DNA of 64,000 nucleotides, taken from positions 3,596,001 to 3,660,000 of the forward strand of contig NZ_AP029028.1 of assembly GCF_037076565.1 (NCBI RefSeq), read 5' to 3'. Shown piece by piece: positions 27,879 through 36,183 of this stretch. Below the pieces are notes generated by a model that saw only the letters and a program-made list of their open reading frames with translations, was not told the DNA's origin and searched no databases. Every line of letters begins with the position of its first letter. Position 1 is the first letter of the stretch. Source of the DNA: Herbaspirillum sp. DW155 (lineage in GTDB: Bacteria > Pseudomonadota > Gammaproteobacteria > Burkholderiales > Burkholderiaceae_D). The position numbers and the translations under genes were made by a program.

Positions 27879-28280
27879 TTACAAGAGGCGTTCCAGCACC
27901 TCAGCGCAGCGAATCACTTGCAGGCCGAGATCTTCAGTCACCTCGTCACTGCCTTCGTATTCAAAGCCATTGCGAACATCATGCGCCCGCGCCAGCAAGC
28001 GCCAGATGTCGGGACCGACCTCCAGCGTATGAGGCAGGCACTGAAACACCACGAAGCGGCTGGCGGGCCGCAACCCGCGACGCCGCAGGGCGGCCAGCGA
28101 GAACGCATACGCCGCGCTGTAGCCGAGAAGGAAGCGACCGGATAAAGAAAGACCTGGTGCCGATGCATCTTTGAGCCGATCCCTGCCGCTCTGGAGATGG
28201 GTCTCGATTTCAGTCGCGGAAGGAGGCTCCGACTTCAGTTGGCCCAACCTGAGGAGATTTTCAAGTTCATTGCGCCCCAT
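27879..28280 (-). CDS. HEPN-domain-like protein, partner of nucleotidyltransferase
   Basis: A 133-aa small alpha-helical protein that overlaps the nucleotidyltransferase gene by 14 bases, the arrangement of MNT/HEPN toxin-antitoxin pairs. The segment ARAHDVRNGFEYEG resembles the HEPN Rx4-6H region, with R-N present but no histidine four to six residues later, so the RNase site may be degenerate. There is no signal or membrane segment. Family assignment comes from context plus this motif and is moderate. Confidence 0.65.
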   Translation of the reverse strand: MGRNELENLLRLGQLKSEPPSATEIETHLQSGRDRLKDASAPGLSLSGRFLLGYSAAYAFSLAALRRRGLRPASRFVVFQCLPHTLEVGPDIWRLLARAHDVRNGFEYEGSDEVTEDLGLQVIRCAEVLERLL

Positions 28281-28848
28281 CCTGTGCTCCGATCAATTCG
28301 ATTTTCGGACCAGCCATCACGGAAACCAGAAAATGATTCCGCGCCGCGATCTTTTTCCGAAATTCAGCGGGGCGATACACGGTCAGCGAAATCTTCCTCC
28401 CCAGCCTTGTCTCCAGCGCCACCAGCTCAGGGTAGAGATCAGCGCTGCCAAGATCATCCGCCAGTACCAGCAAATCAATATCACTGGCCGCCGTATCCAG
28501 TCCCTTGGCAACCGATCCATAGAGGAAGGCCCGCTCGATGCGTTCCGAAAAAGGCAGAAGCATAGCCTTGATGGTATCGGCGACGCCAAAGGTCTTGCGA
28601 ATAATGGCGCTCAGTTCCGAAAAGATTGGAGAGTCCGGATTGGGCTTGTAGAGCAAGACGCGTCCCACCTCTTCCCGCAGCAAGAGGCCGGCCGCGGTCA
28701 GCTTGCCCAATTCGCGCTGCGCCGATGCCGAGCTGATCCCGGTGCTGTTCATCAGTGCGCGCAGATGCATGCCCTCCGGCCGCAGGAACAGCTGGCCGAG
28801 AATGGCTTGGGTGGATTTGGAGAACAAGGCGTCGCCGAGGGTACTCAT
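28267..28848 (-). CDS. winged-helix nucleotidyltransferase (MNT-type)
   Basis: A 193-aa protein with two parts: an N-terminal winged helix (about 12-68, MHLRALMNSTGISSASAQRELGKL) and a minimal nucleotidyltransferase (about 95-185) with LYGSVAKG and DIDLLVLADD, the GS-x(9-10)-DxD signature. In MNT/HEPN systems the MNT protein AMPylates and silences the HEPN toxin. The fused DNA-binding domain suggests direct autoregulation; a perfect 16-base palindrome lies 12 bases before its ATG. No Shine-Dalgarno is present, so the mRNA may be leaderless. Confidence 0.82.
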   Translation of the reverse strand: MSTLGDALFSKSTQAILGQLFLRPEGMHLRALMNSTGISSASAQRELGKLTAAGLLLREEVGRVLLYKPNPDSPIFSELSAIIRKTFGVADTIKAMLLPFSERIERAFLYGSVAKGLDTAASDIDLLVLADDLGSADLYPELVALETRLGRKISLTVYRPAEFRKKIAARNHFLVSVMAGPKIELIGAQDGAQ

Positions 28849-28859
28849 GCGCTCAATTC

Positions 28860-28875
28860 TAGCTCAATTGAGCTA
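28860..28875. promoter_or_regulatory. palindromic operator before the MNT/HEPN pair
   Basis: TAGCTCAATTGAGCTA is a perfect 16-base palindrome, extended by further GCTCAATT-like half-sites on both sides. On the minus strand TAGAAT, seven bases before the ATG, could be a -10 box overlapping it. It suits autorepression by the winged-helix protein. Confidence 0.6.
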
Positions 28876-28923
28876 AATTTTAGCGCAAGGAAGCAGTGGT
28901 GATGTCCGCCGGGATCCAAAAAC

Positions 28924-28952
28924 AAAAAAGCCCCGCAAGAAACTTGCGAGGC
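28924..28952 (-). terminator. terminator after tRNA-Asn copy 2
   Basis: On the minus strand GCCTCGCAAG pairs with CTTGCGGGGC, followed by six T. Confidence 0.85.
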
Positions 28953-28962
28953 TTTCGTATTC

Positions 28963-29038
28963 TGGCTCCCCGACCTGGACTCGAACCAGGGACCTGCGGA
29001 TTAACAGTCCGTCGCTCTACCGACTGAGCTATCAGGGA
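28963..29038 (-). tRNA. tRNA-Asn (GUU)
   Basis: A 76-base tRNA with encoded CCA. On the minus strand it begins TCCCTGATAGCTCAG, has GACTGTTAATC at the anticodon loop (GTT) and GGTTCGAGTCC in the T-arm. A terminator follows. Confidence 0.97.
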
Positions 29039-29179
29039 TCAATTGAGGGCGCGATTATGAACGATTTTTTTCAGATTTACCAGAGCGGAAAACGAAAATT
29101 TTTTACATCGTTCTACATCGTGGCGGCATAGCCCTGCCGCCCTTCGTGCGAGACCCAAACACCAGCCTCACACTAATTG

Positions 29180-29209
29180 AAAAGGCCCCGCAATCACTTG
29201 CGAGGCCTT
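29180..29209 (-). terminator. terminator after tRNA-Asn copy 1
   Basis: On the minus strand AAGGCCTCGCAAG...TTGCGGGGCCTTTT forms a long stem with one bulge and a short T-run. It resembles the terminator after the other copy. Confidence 0.8.
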
Positions 29210-29218
29210 CGCATTCTT

Positions 29219-29294
29219 TGGCTCCCCGACCTGGACTCGAACCAGGGACCTGCGGATTAACAGTCCGTCGCTCTACCGACTGAGCTATCAGGGA
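29219..29294 (-). tRNA. tRNA-Asn (GUU), second identical copy
   Basis: Identical over 76 bases to 28963-29038, with anticodon GTT and encoded CCA. The copy and its terminator appear to be a tandem duplication of about 256 bases. Confidence 0.97.
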
Positions 29295-29385
29295 ACAGCT
29301 GAGAAAAAGATTATGACGCGATTTTTACTTCATGTCAAAACTTTTTTCAGGGAAAGGGGCATTTTTTCATAGGAGAAAACACCCT

Positions 29386-29415
29386 GCGCGACCCCATCCG
29401 AAGACGGGGCCGCGC
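29386..29415 (-). terminator. terminator of tyrB
   Basis: On the minus strand GCGCGGCCCC pairs with GGGGTCGCGC around a 10-base loop, followed by AGGGTGTTTTC, eight bases after the stop. Confidence 0.6.
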
Positions 29416-29422
29416 ATGCCAA

Positions 29423-30640
29423 TTACAGCACCTTGGCAATGGCGTCGACCACCACGTCGATGTTCTTGGTGTTCAACGCCGCCACGCAGATGCGGCCGGT
29501 GTCGACGGCGTAGATCGAGAACTCGTTGCGCAGGCGTTCCACCTGGGCCTTGGTCAGGCCGGAGTAGGAGAACATGCCGCGCTGCTTGATGACGAAATCG
29601 AAGTCATGACCCGGCGCCTTTTCCTTCAGCTTGGCCACCAGCAGCTGACGCATTTCGCGGATGCGCACGCGCATCTCGGCCAGTTCGTCTTCCCACAGCT
29701 TGCGCAGTTCGGGCGATGCCAGGGCGGTGGCGACCACCTGACCACCGTGGATCGGCGGGTTGGAGTAGTTGGTACGCACCACACGCTTCAATTGCGACAG
29801 CACGCGGGCCGCTTCTTCAGCGCTGGCGGCAGCGATGGACAGTGCGCCGACGCGTTCGCCATACAGCGAGAAGGACTTGGAGAAGGAGTTCGACACGAAC
29901 AGCGGGCCGCCGGCTTCAGCGAAGCGGCGCACCACCTGGCCGTCTTCGGCGATGCCGTCGCCAAAGCCCTGGTAGGCCATGTCCAGGAAGGGAATCAGGC
30001 CGCGCGAGCTCACCACCTCGATGACCTGGGTCCACTGGTCGTCGGTCAGGTCGGCGCCGGTCGGGTTGTGGCAGCAGGCGTGCAGCAGCACGACCGAGCC
30101 GGCCTTCATGGTCTTCAAGGCCTCCAGCATGCCGGCGAAGTCCACGCCACGGGTGGCCGGGTCATAGTAGGGATAGGCGTTGACCTTGAAACCGGCCATC
30201 TCGAACAGGGCGCGGTGGTTTTCCCAGCTCGGATCGCTGATCCAGACTTCGGTGCCGGCCGGCGAGAAGTGCTTCAGGAAGTCTGCACCCAGCTTCAGGG
30301 CACCGGTGCCGCCCAGGGCTTGCACGGTAATGGCACGCTTCTCGGTCACCACGGCGCTGCCGGCGCCGAACACCAGTTCCTGCACCGCACGGTCATAGGT
30401 GGCCAGGCCATCGATGGGCAGGTAGGTACGCGGGGCCAGCTTGGCTGCCAGTTCCGCCTCGGCTTTCTTCACGCATTCCAGCAGGGGGACCTTGCCGTTG
30501 TCGTCGTAGTACACGCCCACGCCCAGGTTGGTCTTGGCCGGGTTCTGGTCGGCGTTGTAGGCTTCGGTCACGCCCAGGATGGGGTCGCGCGGCGCCATTT
30601 CGATGGCGGAAAACAGGGAGGCGGAGACAGGTGCGTTCAT
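29423..30640 (-). CDS. tyrB: aromatic amino-acid aminotransferase
   Basis: A 405-aa PLP enzyme of the AspC/TyrB fold class I, moving the amino group between aromatic or acidic amino acids and 2-oxo acids. Visible: ALGGTGALKLGADFL, HACCHNPTGADLT, DMAYQGFGDG and the PLP lysine in SNSFSKSFSLYGERVGAL. The start at 30640 (MNAPVSASLFSAIEMAPRDPILG) is the family start; the longer ORF reads into the promoter region. TyrB is preferred to AspC by overall likeness, but substrate range cannot be read from sequence. Confidence 0.9.
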   Translation of the reverse strand: MNAPVSASLFSAIEMAPRDPILGVTEAYNADQNPAKTNLGVGVYYDDNGKVPLLECVKKAEAELAAKLAPRTYLPIDGLATYDRAVQELVFGAGSAVVTEKRAITVQALGGTGALKLGADFLKHFSPAGTEVWISDPSWENHRALFEMAGFKVNAYPYYDPATRGVDFAGMLEALKTMKAGSVVLLHACCHNPTGADLTDDQWTQVIEVVSSRGLIPFLDMAYQGFGDGIAEDGQVVRRFAEAGGPLFVSNSFSKSFSLYGERVGALSIAAASAEEAARVLSQLKRVVRTNYSNPPIHGGQVVATALASPELRKLWEDELAEMRVRIREMRQLLVAKLKEKAPGHDFDFVIKQRGMFSYSGLTKAQVERLRNEFSIYAVDTGRICVAALNTKNIDVVVDAIAKVL

Positions 30641-31061
30641 CGTGATAACATGAAAAGTTAGCTGCAACAAAGCGCTGCAGAAGGAAATGGATGCACATGG
30701 AGAGAATCGGGTGTGCACCTTTTTGCAACACCGCATTCTAACAAATGTGGATGGCCAATCACAGACACAGACAGGCCCGATTGCCTGCTGAATCTGCATG
30801 GAGCCATGTCCAATCGACATAACCCGCCCCCGGCCGGGCCGCCCTCCCCCGTGGATGAGCTGGCCGCTGACGCTGCTTTGCGTCCGGTTTTACAGGGCTC
30901 GGACACGCCGATTGCGTCTTGAACTTACACATCCTGGCAGCATTTGATGAATATTCACGCCACCACCTTGCCTGTGTGCAATGCCCCGCCTGCGGGCATG
31001 GCCGCATCCGTATGCACCGTGGCGGCTCACCGGCAATCCCGCGACAAAGGCAATCCCCACC
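30641..31061. other. divergent intergenic region tyrB/uvrB
   Basis: Holds the promoters of tyrB (minus) and uvrB (plus). No clear -35/-10 pair, SOS (CTG-N10-CAG) box or hairpin was found by eye. Confidence 0.35.
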
Positions 31062-33143
31062 ATGGCTGAACTGACCCCCATCAATACCGAGCTGGACGAG
31101 AGCAAGTTCGTCACCTTCCCCGACTCGCCCTTCAAGCTCTACCAGGTCTTCCCGCCAGCGGGCGACCAGCCGGCGGCCATCGACAAGCTGGTGGAAGGCG
31201 TCAACGACGGCCTGTTCTACCAGACCCTGTTGGGCGTGACCGGCTCGGGCAAGACCTACACCATGGCCAACACGATTGCCCGCCTGGGCCGCCCGGCCAT
31301 CGTGTTCGCCCCCAACAAGACGCTGGCGGCGCAGCTCTACAGCGAGTTCCGCGAATTCTTCCCGCACAATGCGGTGGAATACTTCGTCAGCTACTACGAC
31401 TACTACCAGCCCGAAGCCTACGTGCCCCAGCGCGACCTGTTCATCGAGAAGGATTCCTCGATCAACGAACACATCGAGCAGATGCGCCTGTCCTGCACCA
31501 AGTCGCTGATGGAACGGCGCGACGTGGTGATCGTGGCGACCGTCTCGGCCATCTACGGTATCGGTAACCCCAACGAATACCACCAGATGATCCTGACCCT
31601 GCGTGCCAAGGACAAGGTATCGCAGCGCGACGTCATCGCCCGCCTGATCCAGATGCAGTACACCCGCAACGAAGTCGATTTCGGACGCGGCACCTTCCGC
31701 GTGCGCGGTGACACCATCGATGTCTTCCCGGCCGAACACGCCGAGCTGGCCGTGCGCATCGAGACCTTCGACGACGAGATCGACAGCCTGCAACTGTTCG
31801 ACCCGCTGACCGGCCGCGTGCGCCAGAAAATCCCGCGCTTCACGATCTACCCAGGCTCGCACTACGTGACGCCGCGCTCAACCGTGCTGCGCGCCATCGA
31901 GACCATCAAGGAAGAGCTGGCCGAGCGCCTGGAATTCTTCCGCAAGGAAAACAAGCTCATCGAAGAACAGCGGCTGGAACAGCGCACCCGCTTCGACATC
32001 GAGATGATGACCGAGATCGGCTTCACCAAAGGCATCGAAAACTATTCGCGCCATCTCTCCGGCGCCAAGCCGGGAGACCCGCCACCGACGCTGGTGGATT
32101 ACCTGCCCAAGGACGCCATCATGTTCCTGGACGAATCGCACGTGCTGATCGGCCAGCTGAACGGCATGTACAACGGCGACCGCGCACGCAAGGTGAACCT
32201 GGTGGACTATGGTTTCCGCCTGCCCTCGGCACTGGACAACCGGCCGCTGAAGTTCGAGGAATTCGAGAAGAAGATGCGCCAGACCATCTTCGTTTCGGCC
32301 ACGCCTGCGGACTATGAAAACACCCACGCCGACCAGGTGGTGGAACAGGTGGTGCGCCCGACCGGCCTGGTCGATCCCGTCATCGCAGTGCGCCCGGCCA
32401 CCACGCAGGTGGATGACCTGATGCAGGAGATCAACGACCGCATTGCCAAGGACGAGCGCGTGCTGGTGACCACGCTGACCAAGCGCATGGCCGAGCAGCT
32501 GACCGAATTCCTCTCCGACAATGGCATCAAGGTGCGCTACCTGCACAGCGACATCGATACAGTCGAGCGCGTGGAAATCATCCGCGACCTGCGCCTGGGC
32601 ACCTTCGACGTGGTGGTCGGCATCAACCTGCTGCGCGAAGGTCTGGATATTCCCGAAGTCTCGCTGGTGGCCATCCTGGATGCGGACAAGGAAGGCTTCC
32701 TGCGTTCCGAGCGCAGCCTGATCCAGACCATCGGCCGCGCCGCCCGTAACCTGAACGGCATGGCCATCCTCTATGGCGACGTGGTGACCGATTCCATGCA
32801 CAAGGCCATCACCGAGACCGAACGCCGCCGCGCCAAGCAGATGGCCTTCAACGAAGCCAATGGCATCGTGCCGACCGGCATCAAGAAGGAAATCCGCGAA
32901 CTGATCGATGGCGTCTTCAACCCGGCCCAGGCGCGCACCGAACTGATGGTGGCCGAAGAGAAGCGCAACTACGAATCCATGAGCGAGAAGCAGATCAGCA
33001 AGGAGATCAAGCGCCTGGAGAAACAGATGCAGGAACATGCGAAGAACCTGGAGTTCGAAAAGGCCGCCGCTGCGCGCGACCAGCTGCATCTGCTGAAGCA
33101 GCAACTGTTCGGTGCGCCGGGCAGCGACACGGCGGTGGCGTGA
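31062..33143 (+). CDS. uvrB: excinuclease ABC subunit B
   Basis: A 693-aa DNA repair helicase-like protein. Walker A GVTGSGKT is at 58-65. The beta-hairpin that clamps DNA is in [16 protein letters not shown], the helicase motif is DESHVLIGQ, motif V/VI is in [17 protein letters not shown] and QTIGRAARN, and the C-terminal UVR coiled coil ([29 protein letters not shown]) binds UvrC. The start at 31062 gives the usual N-terminus. It is followed closely by a uracil-glycosylase-like gene, a repair context. Confidence 0.98.
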   Translation: MAELTPINTELDESKFVTFPDSPFKLYQVFPPAGDQPAAIDKLVEGVNDGLFYQTLLGVTGSGKTYTMANTIARLGRPAIVFAPNKTLAAQLYSEFREFFPHNAVEYFVSYYDYYQPEAYVPQRDLFIEKDSSINEHIEQMRLSCTKSLMERRDVVIVATVSAIYGIGNPNEYHQMILTLRAKDKVSQRDVIARLIQMQYTRNEVDFGRGTFRVRGDTIDVFPAEHAELAVRIETFDDEIDSLQLFDPLTGRVRQKIPRFTIYPGSHYVTPRSTVLRAIETIKEELAERLEFFRKENKLIEEQRLEQRTRFDIEMMTEIGFTKGIENYSRHLSGAKPGDPPPTLVDYLPKDAIMFLDESHVLIGQLNGMYNGDRARKVNLVDYGFRLPSALDNRPLKFEEFEKKMRQTIFVSATPADYENTHADQVVEQVVRPTGLVDPVIAVRPATTQVDDLMQEINDRIAKDERVLVTTLTKRMAEQLTEFLSDNGIKVRYLHSDIDTVERVEIIRDLRLGTFDVVVGINLLREGLDIPEVSLVAILDADKEGFLRSERSLIQTIGRAARNLNGMAILYGDVVTDSMHKAITETERRRAKQMAFNEANGIVPTGIKKEIRELIDGVFNPAQARTELMVAEEKRNYESMSEKQISKEIKRLEKQMQEHAKNLEFEKAAAARDQLHLLKQQLFGAPGSDTAVA

Positions 33144-33232
33144 TGGTCAACTGATCGCCCCTCGGCGGGGAGGCCGCCCGGGCGGTATACAATGCCGCCA
33201 TTTTGTTGCCACGGCCGTTCGCCTCCTTTTTC

Positions 33233-34033
33233 ATGCCCACCGATTCCGCCGCCCTCCCCGTCGCCCTGCTGGACCTGATCCAGACGGCCCACCCCTCCTG
33301 GCACGCCGCCCTGCGCGCGGGCCTGGAGGCCATCGCCCAAGCCGATCCGGCCTATCTCCCTGCGCTTGCCCAGGATGATTACCTGCCCACCGAAGGCCGC
33401 CTGTTCGCCGCCTTCAGGCAGCCGATGGACAAGGTGCGCTACGTGCTGGTGGGCGAAGGCCCCTACCCGCGTGCGGCCAGCGCCACGGGCGTGTGCTTCA
33501 TGGATGGGGCAGTCGGTTCGCTGTGGTCGGAGAAGGGCTTGTCCAAGCAGGTCAATCGCGCCACCTCCCTGCGCAATTTCATGAAGATGCTGCTGGTAGC
33601 CGATGGCGCCCTGCAGGCCGGGCAGACCAGCGGCGATGCCCTGGCCGGTATCGCGGCTCAGGCCCAGGCGGACGTGCAGGGCACGATCCAGACCCTGGCC
33701 GATCTGCAGGACAACCTGACGGCGCAGGGTTTCCTGCTGCTCAATGCCAGCCTGGTCTTCCGCGCGCATGTGCCACCGGTCAAGGATGCCCGCGCCTGGA
33801 AACCCTTCTTCGAGACCATCCTGCGCGCCCTGGCCGGACATGGCCAGACGCGGCACACGCCGCTGCCTACGCTGGTCCTGTGGGGCAAGATCGCTGAACA
33901 GCTGCACAGCCTGCCGCTGGTCACGCAATTTCCGCGCGCCGTGGCCGAACATCCCTACAACCTCAGCTTCATCGAACACAGCGGCATGCAACAGCTCTTC
34001 GGCGCCATGCACCTGCTCAGGAAGCGGGCCTGA
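33233..34033 (+). CDS. uracil-DNA glycosylase-like protein with altered active site
   Basis: A 266-aa protein of the uracil-DNA glycosylase superfamily. Where family 1 has GQDPYH, this has VGEGPYPR (73-80): the water-activating Asp is Gly76, while the Pro-Tyr pair is kept. LLNASLVFRAH and LVLWGK match the family core, and EHPYNLSFIEH retains the second-motif histidine (HPSPLS in Ung). It may be a different glycosylase, a DNA-binding protein without activity, or a family with another catalytic residue (Glu75 is a candidate). It lies 89 bases after uvrB. The ATG lacks a clear ribosome site. Confidence 0.75.
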   Translation: MPTDSAALPVALLDLIQTAHPSWHAALRAGLEAIAQADPAYLPALAQDDYLPTEGRLFAAFRQPMDKVRYVLVGEGPYPRAASATGVCFMDGAVGSLWSEKGLSKQVNRATSLRNFMKMLLVADGALQAGQTSGDALAGIAAQAQADVQGTIQTLADLQDNLTAQGFLLLNASLVFRAHVPPVKDARAWKPFFETILRALAGHGQTRHTPLPTLVLWGKIAEQLHSLPLVTQFPRAVAEHPYNLSFIEHSGMQQLFGAMHLLRKRA

Positions 34034-34353
34034 ACAAGGGCCCTAAACGCCCCTAAACGACCGTAAACGACAAATCCCCGCAAAAGGCGGGGATGGGGAC
34101 TTTCTATACAACGTGCGCCTGACCATGTTGGGCGCGCTGTCGGCCAGGCGGGCCGCCGTTGCGGATACTGCCGGGTCGATCCGGATGATGCTGGCACGGC
34201 ACGGTCTGCCTCTGTGGGCGACTGCTGGCTGCCTGCTGCGACCCCGCAATGGCGGAGCCGGTCTCTTCATCATCGTTCATCAGGCACATCGGGCCTGGTC
34301 TTGCTCATACTTCAGCTACTGCTGTAATACCATGAAGCTTGCTGCAAGGGCGC
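34034..34353. other. intergenic region with short direct repeats and a hairpin
   Basis: Begins with three near-identical 10-base repeats (CCCTAAACGC, CCCTAAACGA, CCGTAAACGA; 34041-34070), then a hairpin (34074-34094). The remaining 250 bases have ORFs in several frames, but none has a ribosome site or recognisable protein. Nothing coding is supported. Confidence 0.4.
34074..34094 (+). terminator. hairpin after the UDG-like gene
   Basis: A perfect 8-bp stem ATCCCCGC/GCGGGGAT with loop AAAAG, 40 bases after the stop. No T-run directly follows, so termination strength is uncertain. Confidence 0.5.
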
Positions 34354-34608
34354 TCAGATCTGCGATTGCAGCTTCCAGACGGCGTGCAGGTGGCTGTGGT
34401 CCAGCTGGCGCAGGCGCACTTCCATCTCGAAGTGATCGGTCACGCCGTCGAAGTAGGCCGCGTCATTCAGTTCACTTGCATCGTTGCGCACCGGCTTCAA
34501 GGCGTGGGCGGCGATGACTTGCTGGACAGCAAACTTCACCAGCTCGACCAGCGAGCGCAAATTGTTAGAAAAACCGGCATCTTTTGCCAATATACTCACG
34601 TTGTTCAC
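34354..34608 (-). CDS. small hypothetical protein
   Basis: An 84-aa protein of unknown function (VNNVSILAKDAGFSNN...). The GTG at 34608 is chosen because AAGGA stands seven bases upstream; a longer reading from 34692 is open but lacks a ribosome site. It has no signal peptide or membrane segment and no family I recognise. Residues such as VRNDASELNDAAYFDGVTDHFEMEVRL look like a real soluble protein. It is divergent from a LysR-type regulator gene about 100 bases away, which may control it. Confidence 0.6.
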   Translation of the reverse strand: MNNVSILAKDAGFSNNLRSLVELVKFAVQQVIAAHALKPVRNDASELNDAAYFDGVTDHFEMEVRLRQLDHSHLHAVWKLQSQI

Positions 34609-34711
34609 GATGAATTCCTTCTGTTTGTCGTTTGGGTGATTGAAGAATAAGGTCGCCCCTGGCTTTTGCAAAGCAACATTTTCCGTCACCACTATAAGTT
34701 TTTCTTACATA

Positions 34712-35650
34712 ATGTCTTCTTCTCTGCCCCCACTGAAGTCTCTCAAAGTGTTCGAAGCGGCAGTCCGGACGCGGAGTCTGACGCTGGCGGCGCATGAACT
34801 TTTCATCACCCATAGCGCAGTCAGCCAGCAGATCAAATTGCTGGAAGAGTATTTCGAACAACCGTTGTTTTTACGCCAGTCGCGTGGTGTGGAACCCACA
34901 GAAGCCGCGCTGGCCTTCTATGCCGAGGTCAAGGCCAGCCTGGACCGCATCGCCCTGGCGGCCGAGCAGCTGTCGCTGGCCGGCAAGAGCCGCGTGGTGC
35001 GCCTGATTGCCGCGCCCTCGGTGGCGATGCGCTGGCTGATCCCGCGTCTGTCGCAGTTCCAGATCGACAACCCGCGCATCGAGGTGCGGGTGACCACCAC
35101 CATGTCGGAGTATTTCGAGGATGTGAAGGATCCTTTCGACGTCATCATCTGGCGCAGCCCGCTGGAGCGCAGCGGTTACGAGTGCGCGCGCTTTCTGGAT
35201 GACGTCTCGGTACCGCTGGCCTCGCCGCATTTCCTGGAGACGCATCCAATCCGCGTTCCGCGCGATTTCGTAGAGGTGCCGCTGATCCATCTCTCCAGCC
35301 GTTCATCGGCGTGGTCGCAGTGGCTGGGCAAGGCGGGGGTGGCGGTGCGGCGCAAGATGCCGGGGACGGTATATGAACATTCCTTCCTGAGCCTGCAGGC
35401 CGCAGCCACCGACCAGGGCGTGGGCATGGGCACGCTGGCGCTGGTGGATGACGATCTGGCGGCAGGCCGCCTGGTGCGGTTGTTTCCGGAGATCGTGCTG
35501 CATGGGGAGGGATACCACATGCTCTATCGCAGCAACGCCGACACCAATCCGGCGTTGAAGACCTTCATCACGTGGTTGAAGCAGATGGGGCAGGCCTCGT
35601 CCTTCGATCCGCAGCGGACCTGGCCGGCGGACTTCCCTGGCGAGTATTAA
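34712..35650 (+). CDS. LysR-type regulator, GcvA-like
   Basis: A 312-aa transcription regulator. The helix-turn-helix (about 6-65) is LPPLKSLKVFEAAVRTRSLTLAAHEL...HSAVSQQIKLLEE, of the GcvA/AmpR style. The ligand domain (about 95-300) contains VRLIAAPSVAMRWLIPRLSQF. The start at 34712 is the typical position. It is divergent from the small hypothetical gene. Its effector is unknown. Confidence 0.92.
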   Translation: MSSSLPPLKSLKVFEAAVRTRSLTLAAHELFITHSAVSQQIKLLEEYFEQPLFLRQSRGVEPTEAALAFYAEVKASLDRIALAAEQLSLAGKSRVVRLIAAPSVAMRWLIPRLSQFQIDNPRIEVRVTTTMSEYFEDVKDPFDVIIWRSPLERSGYECARFLDDVSVPLASPHFLETHPIRVPRDFVEVPLIHLSSRSSAWSQWLGKAGVAVRRKMPGTVYEHSFLSLQAAATDQGVGMGTLALVDDDLAAGRLVRLFPEIVLHGEGYHMLYRSNADTNPALKTFITWLKQMGQASSFDPQRTWPADFPGEY

Positions 35651-35718
35651 CGCATGTTTCGCGATCACCCCCTGACCGTTCGACCTGAACAGGCCCATCG
35701 GGCCGTATCGAAGGCGCG

Positions 35719-35752
35719 CCGACCGAGAGCCCCTTCCTCGGGCTCAGGTCGG
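35719..35752. terminator. bidirectional hairpin between convergent genes
   Basis: CCGACC(G)AGAGCCC pairs with GGGCTC(A)GGTCGG around a short loop. It lies between the LysR-type gene and the ABM gene, which converge. No T-run. Confidence 0.5.
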
Positions 35753-35786
35753 ACGGCAAGCAGAGGCGCAATCCGTTCGGAAAATC

Positions 35787-36104
35787 CTAGTCCGCCGACT
35801 TGAGCACATGGACCTTGCGGTCAGCAATCAGATCCTTGGACTTCTCGCGGTAGTCGGTCATGTGCGGCAGGGTGAAATGCAGGCGCAACGCCTCTTCATC
35901 CTTCCATTTCTCCACGAAGGCGAAGGTATCGGGGCCCAGCGGCGCCTGGTTGGGGCCGAAGCCTTCGACGTCCGTCACCAGACCATATTCGATGCAACCT
36001 TCTTCGGCCCGCACGGCGGCCAGGTTGGCGCGGGCGATGGCCAGCAGTTCTTCACGCTTGCCGGGCTTGGCGGTGATGATGGCGACGACGGTGACGATGC
36101 TCAT
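35787..36104 (-). CDS. ABM-domain monooxygenase-like protein
   Basis: A 105-aa ferredoxin-like dimeric protein of the antibiotic-biosynthesis-monooxygenase (ABM) superfamily. The typical start is VTVVAIITAKPGKREELLAIARANLAAVRAEEGCIEY, followed by FAFVEKWKDEEALRLHFTLPHMTDY. Members act as small cofactor-free oxygenases on quinols or as stress proteins; which applies here is not shown. It lies 79 bases after the zinc-binding-protein gene on the same strand but is probably a separate function. Confidence 0.85.
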   Translation of the reverse strand: MSIVTVVAIITAKPGKREELLAIARANLAAVRAEEGCIEYGLVTDVEGFGPNQAPLGPDTFAFVEKWKDEEALRLHFTLPHMTDYREKSKDLIADRKVHVLKSAD

Positions 36105-36183
36105 GCGGGAGTTCTCCTGTGCGTGGTGGCGGACGCCGCCGGGGCAGCGGCGCGGGCCATCAGCATACGCGAATTGCGCAGCC

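Noticed and set aside
30641..31061. LexA box before uvrB
   Set aside because: No CTG-N10-CAG palindrome was found by eye.
34113..34517. 134-aa plus-strand ORF in the gap after the UDG-like gene
   Set aside because: No ribosome site, Arg/Ala-rich shadow-like composition, and it overlaps the better-supported small minus-strand gene.
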